Translations under genes and position numbers: made by a program
The notes under the pieces: model-generated
Seen by the model: the letters and a program-made list of their open reading frames with translations, nothing else
Database searches by the model: none
What the model was told of the DNA's origin: nothing
Assembly (NCBI GenBank): GCA_934561175.1
Contig: CAKTFW010000039.1
Coordinates: forward strand, 1 to 14,535
Direction: 5' to 3'
DNA: 14,535 bases
From: an uncultured Oscillospiraceae bacterium
GTDB lineage: Bacteria > Bacillota > Clostridia > Oscillospirales > Oscillospiraceae
Shown here: positions 7,013 through 13,701 of the stretch, in pieces
Numbering within the stretch: the first letter of the stretch is position 1
Layout of the letters: each line of letters starts with the position of its first letter

Positions 7013-7552
7013 TCAGTAATTCTCGGCCTTGACCTGGAAATAGCTCTGCGGATGCGCACAAACCGGGCAAACCTCCGGCGCCTTTTTGCCGACAACAATA
7101 TGGCCGCAATTGGCACACTGCCAGATTGTATCGCCATCTTTTGAAAAAACCAGATCGCCCTGGACATTTGCCAGCAGCTTGCGGTAGCGCTCCTCGTGTT
7201 CTTTCTCAATTGCCGCAACCCCCTCAAAGAGTGCTGCAATCTGGTTGAATCCCTCTTCTCTGGCTTCTTTTGCAAAGGTCGCATACATATCGGTCCACTC
7301 ATAGTTTTCGCCCTCTGCTGCCGCCAGCAGATTCTCTGCCGTGGTCCCAATTCCGTTTAACAGCTTAAACCAAATTTTGGCATGTTCCTTTTCGTTGTTC
7401 GCCGTCTCCTCAAAGAGATTGCCAATCTGAACATAGCCTTCTTTTTTGGCCTTACTTGCAAAATAGGTGTACTTATTCCGCGCTTCTGATTCTCCTGCAA
7501 ATGCCGTCCACAGGTTCTTTTCTGTTTTGCTGCCCTTCAATTCTGCCATCAT
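7013..7552 (-). CDS. rbr: Rubrerythrin
   Basis: A cytoplasmic peroxide reductase of anaerobes: a di-iron site reduces H2O2 using electrons passed through a rubredoxin-type iron. The 179 residues have the classical order. First is a four-helix di-iron domain with GESEAR (Glu21), an ExxH pair (Glu54/His57), the YEWTDMY segment (84-90) and a second ExxH pair (Glu116/His119). Then comes a C-terminal rubredoxin domain with Cys146/149 and Cys162/165. Two adjacent ATGs (7552 and 7549) share the GGAGGA site; 7549 has slightly better spacing, changing the protein by one Met only. It is the last gene of the pepF–rbr cluster, 45 nt after the Rrf2 regulator, with no promoter I can see in between. The terminator follows directly. 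Confidence 0.96.
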   Translation of the reverse strand: MMAELKGSKTEKNLWTAFAGESEARNKYTYFASKAKKEGYVQIGNLFEETANNEKEHAKIWFKLLNGIGTTAENLLAAAEGENYEWTDMYATFAKEAREEGFNQIAALFEGVAAIEKEHEERYRKLLANVQGDLVFSKDGDTIWQCANCGHIVVGKKAPEVCPVCAHPQSYFQVKAENY

Positions 7553-7576
7553 TCATTCCTCCATCTTATAATCTGT

Positions 7577-7595
7577 CTGCTGCTCTGCGCAGCAG
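7577..7595 (-). other. Hairpin between the Rrf2 gene and rbr
   Basis: CTGCTGC (7577-7583) pairs with GCAGCAG (7589-7595) around a 5-nt loop, starting 2 nt after the regulator's stop codon on the minus strand. There is no T-run, so it is unlikely to be a terminator. It could be an mRNA processing or stability element shielding the rbr message, or chance. Confidence 0.35.
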
Positions 7596-7597
7596 TG

Positions 7598-8020
7598 TCA
7601 TTCTGATTGCTTACGATCCGGCTGAAGCAGATCCTGCAGCGTGACGCTGCTAAGATAGTTATTCACCAGTTCGTCCAACTGCTTCCAGAGCGGCAATGTC
7701 AGGCACGCGTCCGCTCGCACACAGGGATTTTCCTCTGTCTGGAGACAGGCCACCGGTGCAAGGCTGCCCTCCGTCTGCTCCAAAATCTCCAGAATCGTAT
7801 ACGCTTCCGGCTTTCTAACCAGTCGATAGCCGCCATTTTTCCCACGGGTACTTTGGACAAAACCAGCTTTGTTCAGCAGTCCCATAATCATCTCCAGGTA
7901 TTTCCCGGAAACCTCCTGCCGCTTTGCAATTGCATTGAGCGGAACAATCTCATCAGGATCCTGCTGTGCCAGATCCAACATAATCCGCAGTGCATAGCGC
8001 CCCTTTGTCGTGATGTTCAC
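7598..8020 (-). CDS. Rrf2-family transcriptional regulator with three conserved-type cysteines
   Basis: A 140-residue Rrf2 protein, the family of IscR, NsrR and CymR. It has an N-terminal winged helix (MNITTKGRYALRIMLDLA; recognition region about 27-56; wing RGKNGGYRL at 59-67). Cysteines at 92, 100 and 106 sit in the loop where IscR-type members bind an iron-sulfur cluster, so redox or Fe-S sensing is likely; the target genes are not known. The start is GTG at 8020, behind GGAGGAGGGG, and overlaps the NudC stop in a GTGA junction. It is directly upstream of rubrerythrin, which suggests that it or its operon responds to oxidative stress. I see no convincing palindromic operator at the pepF promoter or before rbr. 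Confidence 0.93.
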   Translation of the reverse strand: MNITTKGRYALRIMLDLAQQDPDEIVPLNAIAKRQEVSGKYLEMIMGLLNKAGFVQSTRGKNGGYRLVRKPEAYTILEILEQTEGSLAPVACLQTEENPCVRADACLTLPLWKQLDELVNNYLSSVTLQDLLQPDRKQSE

Positions 8021-8835
8021 AGCTTCCCCTCCTCCATAAATTTTCGAATCATCTCACCGGTCAGCGAAATGCCATCATCTTCAAATTCAATCTCTTCCGG
8101 GCGAAGCCATACCCCCTCCGACAGTTCATCCTCTTCCAATGTAATTGTCGAGTCACCATCCAGCTCTGCAAAATAGCCCATCAACAGGCTGCTGGAATAA
8201 CCCCAGGGTTGGCTCTTATAAAAGCGGATATTTTTAATATGCAGGCCGACCTCTTCCCAGACCTCCCGGCGCACAGTATCCTCACTGGTCTCGCCAATTT
8301 CTGTAAACCCCGCAATCAGCGCATAGCGGCGGTAGCTCCGGCCGGCATAACGGGTCAGCAGCAGGCGATCCCCATTGGTAACTCCGACAATGATACAGGG
8401 CGCAATCTGCGGGTAAGTCTGACATCCGCATTCCGGACAATCGATCCGCCGCTCCGTCGTACTGAAAACCGTTGGATGGCCGCAAGCACCGCAAAACCGG
8501 TGGGTCCGGTACCACTGGTCCAGATGATAGGCAGTTACACCGGCATAGCTCCGATCCCGCGGCCCCAGCTTGCGAAGGATTCCCAATCCGTGATAGTCAA
8601 ACCCGTGAGCCTTCAGCGTCCCCATCGCCAGAAAATAGCGTGTCTCATCAATTGCAAACAGATAAGTACAAGTTCCCACTTCCGTCAATTGCCCATACCT
8701 TGGATATTGCAGTGCACCGTCTTCCACCGTGCAGAAAACGCGTCCATCCTGAAACCCAATCACAAAGTCTTCCGCCTGCGGCATAAAATTGTAAAAGGTA
8801 TTATCCAAATGCTTGGAACCTATGTCCTGAATCAT
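8017..8835 (-). CDS. nudC: NADH pyrophosphatase, NudC family
   Basis: A Nudix hydrolase that splits NAD(H) to NMN(H) and AMP; characterised relatives also remove NAD caps from RNA 5' ends. The 272 residues show an N-terminal domain, a four-cysteine zinc ribbon (Cys115, 118, 133, 136), and a complete Nudix box (Gly176, Glu182, Arg190-Glu191, Glu194-Glu195). Downstream is SQPWGYSSS (208-216), the position of the NudC-specific SQPWPFPxS motif. The family hallmark is thus present but its second half differs, so NAD(H) specificity is likely rather than certain. Its ATG overlaps the phosphorylase stop (ATGA), and its stop overlaps the start of the Rrf2 regulator, so it is embedded in the pepF–rbr cluster. 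Confidence 0.92.
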   Translation of the reverse strand: MIQDIGSKHLDNTFYNFMPQAEDFVIGFQDGRVFCTVEDGALQYPRYGQLTEVGTCTYLFAIDETRYFLAMGTLKAHGFDYHGLGILRKLGPRDRSYAGVTAYHLDQWYRTHRFCGACGHPTVFSTTERRIDCPECGCQTYPQIAPCIIVGVTNGDRLLLTRYAGRSYRRYALIAGFTEIGETSEDTVRREVWEEVGLHIKNIRFYKSQPWGYSSSLLMGYFAELDGDSTITLEEDELSEGVWLRPEEIEFEDDGISLTGEMIRKFMEEGKL

Positions 8836-9605
8836 GCCCAGCCATCCCTTTGTATCAGATATTTCAGCGATGTAACCGCCACTTCAATCGCTGCCGTCGT
8901 ATCATGGCTCTCTGTCTGCGGCAATCCAGCTTTTTCCCGCTCCTGATTCCAGATTACATGAAATACCGCGCCGCAGCGCACGCCAAGTGATGCCGCCACC
9001 GTAAACAGCGCCGCCGACTCCATTTCACTTGCCAGTACCCCCAGTTTTTTCCATGCCTCCCATTTCTGCAGAAGCTCTGCGCCCACCGGGCTGCGCTGAG
9101 GCGAATGCTGGCCGAAGAAAGAATCCTTGCAGTGCACCACACCGGCATGCCACGGCTTCTCCAGTGCTTTCGCACTTTCCACCAGCGCCGCTGTCACGCC
9201 AAAGTCCGGAACTGCCGGATACTCAATCGGTGCATACTCCCGACTAGTTCCCTCCATCCGAACGGCACCGGTTGCAACCACCACATCATCCGACTTGACA
9301 TCCTGGCGAATACCGCCGCAGGTACCAATTCGGATAAAAGTATCTGCCCCAACCGCCACCAGTTCCTCCATGGCAATCGCGGCCGATGGACCGCCAATTC
9401 CAGTCGAAACCACACTGACCTTTTCCCCCAGCAGTCTCCCGGTATAGGTTGTAAATTCCCGGTTTTGTGCCACCTTCACCGGGCTTTCAAAATATGCCGC
9501 AATTTTTTCACAGCGTCCGGGATCCCCCGGCAAAATACAGTAGCGTCCCACATCGCCGTGCTTTAACAGTGTGTGAAACTGCATTTCCCGCGTCTCGTTA
9601 TTCAC
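8832..9605 (-). CDS. udp: Uridine phosphorylase-like nucleoside phosphorylase
   Basis: A 257-residue member of the NP-I phosphorylase superfamily, cleaving a nucleoside with phosphate to base and ribose-1-phosphate in salvage. Visible motifs are GDPGR (27-31, phosphate site), STGIGGPS (67-74), RIGTCGG (92-98) and SEMES (193-197, ribose site). The segment KDSFFGQHSP (160-169) resembles uridine phosphorylases more than purine nucleoside phosphorylases, but substrate is not certain. The start is GTG at 9605 behind GAGGAGG; the next in-frame ATG (residue 8) is less well placed. It lies 12 nt after the 82-residue protein gene and overlaps nudC by 4 nt. Confidence 0.9.
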   Translation of the reverse strand: MNNETREMQFHTLLKHGDVGRYCILPGDPGRCEKIAAYFESPVKVAQNREFTTYTGRLLGEKVSVVSTGIGGPSAAIAMEELVAVGADTFIRIGTCGGIRQDVKSDDVVVATGAVRMEGTSREYAPIEYPAVPDFGVTAALVESAKALEKPWHAGVVHCKDSFFGQHSPQRSPVGAELLQKWEAWKKLGVLASEMESAALFTVAASLGVRCGAVFHVIWNQEREKAGLPQTESHDTTAAIEVAVTSLKYLIQRDGWA

Positions 9606-9617
9606 AAGCCTGCCTCC

Positions 9618-9866
9618 TCAGCGGTTCTCTAACAGCCATTTTTCAATTTCCGTCCGACTTTCCTCCGTCATTGGGAATTCCCGCACCTGTTCTATTTCGC
9701 TCTTTTCATAGCAATATTCACCATGCCAAAGCTCCACCTTAATAGTCGGCGTCCCCTCTTCTGAACTCTGCGGCCGCAGGAAGAACCGTAGCGCTCCACT
9801 GGAGCCGGAAAAGGTATTGCCATTTTCAAAGCTGTGCAGAACCGGAATAAAAATCGCATCTTCCAT
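9618..9866 (-). CDS. Small uncharacterised protein between pepF and udp
   Basis: An 82-residue protein I do not assign to a named family. It is cytoplasmic by appearance: no signal peptide and no membrane segment. It opens MEDAIFIPVLHSFENGN, then has a Gly/Ser turn (SGSSG, 20-24), a hydrophobic LRFFLRP stretch (26-32), a WHGEYCYEKSE segment (47-57) that looks like a conserved core, and an acidic C-terminal helix ending in KWLLENR. Codon use matches its neighbours. The start at 9866 lies 1 nt from the pepF stop (9868) and uses a GGAG inside the end of pepF; the stop is 12 nt before udp. That tight packing argues for a real, co-translated gene. Function is unknown. Confidence 0.85.
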   Translation of the reverse strand: MEDAIFIPVLHSFENGNTFSGSSGALRFFLRPQSSEEGTPTIKVELWHGEYCYEKSEIEQVREFPMTEESRTEIEKWLLENR

Positions 9867-9867
9867 C

Positions 9868-11670
9868 TCAGATCTCCGTCAGTTTTTCCATCTCGTCCAG
9901 CAGCTCGCCAAACAGATCCAGCGCTTCCTGAATTGGCGCCGCCGTCGTCATATCGACGCCCGCTCCCTTGAGCAGATCAATCGGAGACTTGGAGCAGCCA
10001 CCGGAGAGGAATCCCAAATAATCCCTGACCGCCGTCTCGCCTTCCCGCAGAATACGCCGTGCCAGCGCAATCGCCGCAGAAAAGCCCGTTGCATACTGAA
10101 ACACATAGTAATCATAATAAAAATGCGGAATTCGTGCCCACTCCAGATCAATCTGTGGATCCAACACCATATCCGCGCCAAAATACTGCTCGTTCAGCGC
10201 CCTGTAAACGCTGCAAAGCGACTCTGCCGTTAAGCTCTCGCTTGCCTGGTTCATCTCAGCAATTTTCAATTCAAACTCAGCAAACATCGTCTGGCGATAC
10301 AGCGTTCCCTTAAACTGTTCCAGAAAATGATTGATCAGATACGCCCGCTCCTGGCGATCCGTCGTTTGATCCAGCAGGTGATACATCAGCAGCGTCTCAT
10401 TGCAGGTGGATGCCACCTCCGCCACAAAAATAACATAATCCGCATCCACCGGCGTCTGGTGTGTATTGGACAGATATGAGTGAATCGCATGTCCCATTTC
10501 ATGCGCCAGCGTAAATTGGCTGTCCAGCGTGCCGGTATAGTTCAGCAGCACATAGGGATGCACCTTCGGTCCAGCGGAATAGGCGCCGGACCGCTTGCCT
10601 GCATTCTCGTAGACATCGATCCAGCGGTGATCATAGCCCATCTTCAAAATTTTCCGATAGTCCTCGCCCATCGGCGCCAACGCATCGTAAACTGTCTGTT
10701 TGGCCGCTTCAAAGGGAATCTTCCGGTTAACGCCCGGCACCAGCTGTGCATAGACATCATACATATGCAATTCATCAACGCCAAGCAGCTTTTTGCGCAG
10801 ACGGACATACCGATGCATCTTGTCCAGATTCTGGTGTACCGTATCAATCAGATTATAGTAAACTTCCACCGGTACATTGGTACTGTCAAGGCTCATATGC
10901 AGACTGGACGGATAATTCCGCGCCTGCGAGAAAAACTGTAGCTGCTTGACCTGTGCCGCCAAGGTAGCCGCCAGTGTATTGCGGTAATCGCCGTACAGTT
11001 TGTACAGATTCTCAAATGCCGACTTGCGCAGCACGCGGTCGCTCTGCTCCATATAGGAAGTGTAATTTCCCTGCGAAAGTGGATGCGCTTTTCCCTCTGC
11101 ATCCACTGCATCCGGGAATTTCAGATCCGCATCGTTGAACATGGAAAAAATATTATCCGGCGCCTGCGCCATTTCCCCTGCCTGCGCCAGCAGCCGCTCT
11201 TCCGCATCGGAGAGAATATGCTGTTTCTTGCGTCGAAGCTCCTGAAAGCTGCGGCGGTAACGCTCCAAGTTCGGCACTTCCCGATAGAATGCCTCCAGCG
11301 TTTCTTCCGGAATCGCCATCAGTTCCGGTGTTGCAAATGCGGAAGCAGACGCCGCCGCCACCCAGAGGTTGGTAATCTTCGCCACCATCGCCTGATAGGC
11401 TGCCACGCGAGTATCCTCATCATTTTTACGCTGTGCATAGTTGACGAGATTTTCCACCAACACGCCCATCGCTTCATCCAATCTTGCAAAGTCCAGCAGC
11501 GTCTGTGCAGATTTTCCAAGGCATCCGCAATAAGCCGGAATCTCTTCTGTCATCTGCTTCAGTTTTTCTGCGTCCTGTTCCCACGCCGCATCGCTGACAT
11601 ATAAATCCGACAAGTCCCACTGGTCGGTTGGATTCAGCTCACAGCGCTCCGGAATTTTTGTCATTTCCAT
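9868..11670 (-). CDS. pepF: Oligoendopeptidase F (M3 family metallopeptidase)
   Basis: A cytoplasmic zinc peptidase that degrades oligopeptides, for example those taken up from outside or released by protein turnover. Its 600 residues match the usual PepF length. The zinc site is HEMGH (390-394), with Glu418 in FVAEVAST as the probable third ligand; the N-terminal part (WDLSDLYVSD onward) is the helical oligopeptidase F domain. I chose the ATG at 11670, 7 nt behind GGAGG; the ATG at 11664 is also possible, while the upstream frame to 11757 crosses the promoter. It is the first gene of the six-gene cluster running to rbr and has a promoter of its own. Confidence 0.96.
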   Translation of the reverse strand: MEMTKIPERCELNPTDQWDLSDLYVSDAAWEQDAEKLKQMTEEIPAYCGCLGKSAQTLLDFARLDEAMGVLVENLVNYAQRKNDEDTRVAAYQAMVAKITNLWVAAASASAFATPELMAIPEETLEAFYREVPNLERYRRSFQELRRKKQHILSDAEERLLAQAGEMAQAPDNIFSMFNDADLKFPDAVDAEGKAHPLSQGNYTSYMEQSDRVLRKSAFENLYKLYGDYRNTLAATLAAQVKQLQFFSQARNYPSSLHMSLDSTNVPVEVYYNLIDTVHQNLDKMHRYVRLRKKLLGVDELHMYDVYAQLVPGVNRKIPFEAAKQTVYDALAPMGEDYRKILKMGYDHRWIDVYENAGKRSGAYSAGPKVHPYVLLNYTGTLDSQFTLAHEMGHAIHSYLSNTHQTPVDADYVIFVAEVASTCNETLLMYHLLDQTTDRQERAYLINHFLEQFKGTLYRQTMFAEFELKIAEMNQASESLTAESLCSVYRALNEQYFGADMVLDPQIDLEWARIPHFYYDYYVFQYATGFSAAIALARRILREGETAVRDYLGFLSGGCSKSPIDLLKGAGVDMTTAAPIQEALDLFGELLDEMEKLTEI

Positions 11671-11695
11671 GCAGATACCTCCGAATTTTTCTTTT

Positions 11696-11724
11696 ATCAT
11701 ACCACAGTGTAGGGATTTCCACAA
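11696..11724 (-). promoter_or_regulatory. Sigma-A type promoter of the pepF–rbr cluster
   Basis: On the minus strand, TTGTGG (11719-11724), a 17-nt spacer and TATGAT (11696-11701) give a start near 11689 and a leader of about 20 nt with the GGAGG site. The -35 box is weak, so an activator could be involved; no operator was identified. Confidence 0.55.
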
Positions 11725-11779
11725 GTCCGGTCGCGTCACTGTTATCTCTTTCCCCAAAGCCCTGTTTTTTTGGAATCGC

Positions 11780-11808
11780 TTTCCTTTTCCTCAAATTATT
11801 GATATATT
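11780..11808 (+). promoter_or_regulatory. Possible promoter of the AGCS symporter gene
   Basis: TATATT (11803-11808) has good -10 character in an A/T-rich stretch, but the hexamer 17 nt upstream (TTTCCT, 11780-11785) is a poor -35 box. This is the best candidate I see in the 189-bp gap between pepF and the symporter. Confidence 0.3.
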
Positions 11809-11859
11809 TTCTAATGAAGCTGTTTTTCAGCCGTAAAACATCCGGAGGTATTCTGCTGT

Positions 11860-13245
11860 ATGCTGATCACACTTACCGACCATATCAGTAATTTTCTTTA
11901 CACCTATATTCTTCTCTTTCTTTTAAGCGCCACCGGCATTTATTTTACCGTGCGGAGCCGCTTTGTCCAATTTCGGCTATTCCCGGAAGCTTGGCATGTC
12001 ATCTTGGAAAAGAAACACGGAAACGGCGGCATTTCTTCCTTTGAAGCGCTGATGGTTTCAACCGCCTCCCGTGTTGGAACCGGAAATATTGCAGGTGTCG
12101 CAACTGCACTAGCCTTGGGCGGTTCAGGCGCTATTTTCTGGATGTGGCTGCTCGCAATCCTTGGAAGCGCCTCCGCTTTTGTCGAGAGCACACTGGGACA
12201 GATTTACAAGGTGCGCCAGGGCAATCACTTTCTCGGCGGTCCTTCTTACTATATCCAAGGCGCCTTAAAAAAGCGTTGGCTTGGTATTTTATTCTCTGTT
12301 CTACTGATTCTCTGCTTTGCCTATGGCTTTAACGGTCTGCAGTCTTTCAACATTATGGACACACTGCAATACTATTTTCATGGTTTCCCCCATGCGTCGG
12401 TCATCGTCGGATTGATTCTCGCCGGTTTGACTGCCATTGTCCTGTTTGGCGGCGCGCACCGGATTTCAGCAATTACCTCCCGCCTGGTTCCTGTCATGGC
12501 GACGCTTTATCTGCTGTTGGCATTGATTGTTATCATTACACATATTACCCAAATCCCCGTCATGTTTACACAGATTTTTCGAGCTGCATTCGATTTTAGC
12601 GCTTTTGCCGGCGGTTTTGCCGGATCCTGCGTGGTGCTCGGTGTAAAACGCGGTCTATTTTCCAATGAGGCCGGCATGGGTTCCGGTCCCAACGCCACCT
12701 CGTCCGCCGATGTCTCCCACCCTGTCAAGCAAGGACTTGTCGCTGTTCTTTCCGTCTTTCTTGACACCATTGTCATCTGCTCCGCCAGCGCGATTGTGCT
12801 GTTGCTCTCTGGCATCGAGGGTAGTGAAACCTTAAAGGGAATGCCCTTTATGCAGGCTGCGATGGGCTCTCAGTTCGGTGTCGTCGGGATCGCCATCCTG
12901 ACCATTGCTGTATTTCTGTTTGCTTTTACTTCTATCATTGGCAATTACTACTATACAGAAACCAATTTCAAATTTATCACCCAAAACAAACTTGCATTAC
13001 AAATTTTCCGCTGCACTGCCGTCTGTATGGTTTTTATTGGCGCACAGATGGATTTTACACTAGCCTGGAATCTGGCCGATATTTTAATGGGGCTGATGGG
13101 TCTTGTAAATCTCTATGCAATCCTCCGTCTCGGTGGAATTGCCATACGCTGTCTGAAAAATTACCAGGCACAACGAAACGCCGGAATTGATCCCGTTTTC
13201 CGCGCGGTAGATATTGGTTTGACCGATACAGAATGCTGGAAATGA
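11860..13245 (+). CDS. Sodium:alanine/glycine symporter, AGCS family
   Basis: A membrane carrier importing alanine or glycine with sodium. The 461 residues match the family in length and have roughly 10-11 hydrophobic segments. Diagnostic motifs are GTGNIAGVA (73-81), GAIFWMW shortly after, and LFSNEAGMGSGPNA (from about 266), followed by the DVSHPVKQGL segment. The ATG at 11860 has GGAGG 12 nt upstream, slightly farther than usual, but no better in-frame start exists. It is divergent from pepF; together they would handle peptides and amino acids, though co-regulation is not shown. A strong terminator begins right after the stop. The exact amino acid and ion cannot be told from sequence. Confidence 0.94.
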   Translation: MLITLTDHISNFLYTYILLFLLSATGIYFTVRSRFVQFRLFPEAWHVILEKKHGNGGISSFEALMVSTASRVGTGNIAGVATALALGGSGAIFWMWLLAILGSASAFVESTLGQIYKVRQGNHFLGGPSYYIQGALKKRWLGILFSVLLILCFAYGFNGLQSFNIMDTLQYYFHGFPHASVIVGLILAGLTAIVLFGGAHRISAITSRLVPVMATLYLLLALIVIITHITQIPVMFTQIFRAAFDFSAFAGGFAGSCVVLGVKRGLFSNEAGMGSGPNATSSADVSHPVKQGLVAVLSVFLDTIVICSASAIVLLLSGIEGSETLKGMPFMQAAMGSQFGVVGIAILTIAVFLFAFTSIIGNYYYTETNFKFITQNKLALQIFRCTAVCMVFIGAQMDFTLAWNLADILMGLMGLVNLYAILRLGGIAIRCLKNYQAQRNAGIDPVFRAVDIGLTDTECWK

Positions 13246-13247
13246 GG

Positions 13248-13281
13248 AATGCGGCCGGAGAATTTCTCCGGCCGCATTTTT
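13248..13281 (+). terminator. Terminator of the AGCS symporter gene
   Basis: A perfect 14-bp GC-rich stem (13248-13261 with 13265-13278) has a 3-nt loop and is followed by T residues (13277-13281). It starts 2 nt after the stop codon. Confidence 0.92.
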
Positions 13282-13350
13282 GTGTTTATTCTTCTGTAGA
13301 TTGAACATACTAACGGCAGAATCCCATTTTAACAACGGAGGAATGGTTTT

Positions 13351-13653
13351 ATGAAGCGCAAACTCTCTCTGCTCCTGGCTACACTGGCACTTCTGTCTCT
13401 GCTGGCAGGCTGCGGTACCAGCAACAGCAAGGATAATAACAGCAACACTACAGCGCCCGGAACCACACAAAACGGCAGCAGCTCCGGGCAGCAAAATACC
13501 GGCAGCAATGCAAGCGATTCCGGTCTGAACAGTGGTAATCCCGGTACTTCCAATGTCGGAAATGATCTGAAAGACGCCGCGCAGGATGCCGGAGATACCG
13601 TTACCGATGTTGGCGATGCTGTTGGAGACGCCGTCAACGATGTTGTACGCTGA
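13351..13653 (+). CDS. Small lipoprotein with low-complexity linker and repetitive acidic C-terminus
   Basis: A 100-residue predicted lipoprotein of unknown function. The signal peptide is clear: MKRK, a Leu-rich core and lipobox LLAGC with Cys21. After it comes a linker of about 45 residues made almost only of Ser, Asn, Thr, Gly and Gln, as seen in anchored proteins that span the cell wall. The last 30 residues form near-repeats of seven: NDLKDAA, QDAGDTV, TDVGDAV, GDAVNDV, then VR, rich in Asp, Ala and Val and likely an amphipathic acidic helix. An eleven-residue period also fits partly. The ATG has CGGAGGA ahead of it. It sits alone between two terminators, so it is probably monocistronic; I see no convincing promoter in the 70-bp gap upstream. 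Confidence 0.85.
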   Translation: MKRKLSLLLATLALLSLLAGCGTSNSKDNNSNTTAPGTTQNGSSSGQQNTGSNASDSGLNSGNPGTSNVGNDLKDAAQDAGDTVTDVGDAVGDAVNDVVR

Positions 13654-13661
13654 AAGAAGCA

Positions 13662-13701
13662 AAAAATTCCTGCCTGTGTTATAACACAGGCAGGAATTTT
13701 T
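13662..13701. terminator. Bidirectional terminator, perfect 40-bp palindrome
   Basis: Positions 13662-13681 are exactly complementary to 13682-13701 with no spacer, and each strand ends in five or more T. It ends the lipoprotein gene on the plus strand and the phosphatase–acetyltransferase gene on the minus strand; the latter's TAA stop (13700-13702) overlaps the palindrome. Confidence 0.92.

Noticed and set aside
5935..7350. A 471-codon minus-strand open frame opposite potD and into rbr
   Set aside because: It crosses the bidirectional terminator, is antisense to potD and lies in another frame of rbr. The true genes have family motifs and ribosome binding sites; this one has neither.
7565..7570. 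TATAAG as a -10 box for a separate rbr promoter
   Set aside because: No matching -35 box lies upstream, and the start point would fall within the ribosome binding site.
13301..13330. TTGAAC as a -35 box for the small lipoprotein gene
   Set aside because: No acceptable -10 hexamer follows at 16-18 nt (best is CATTTT), so I could not support a promoter call.
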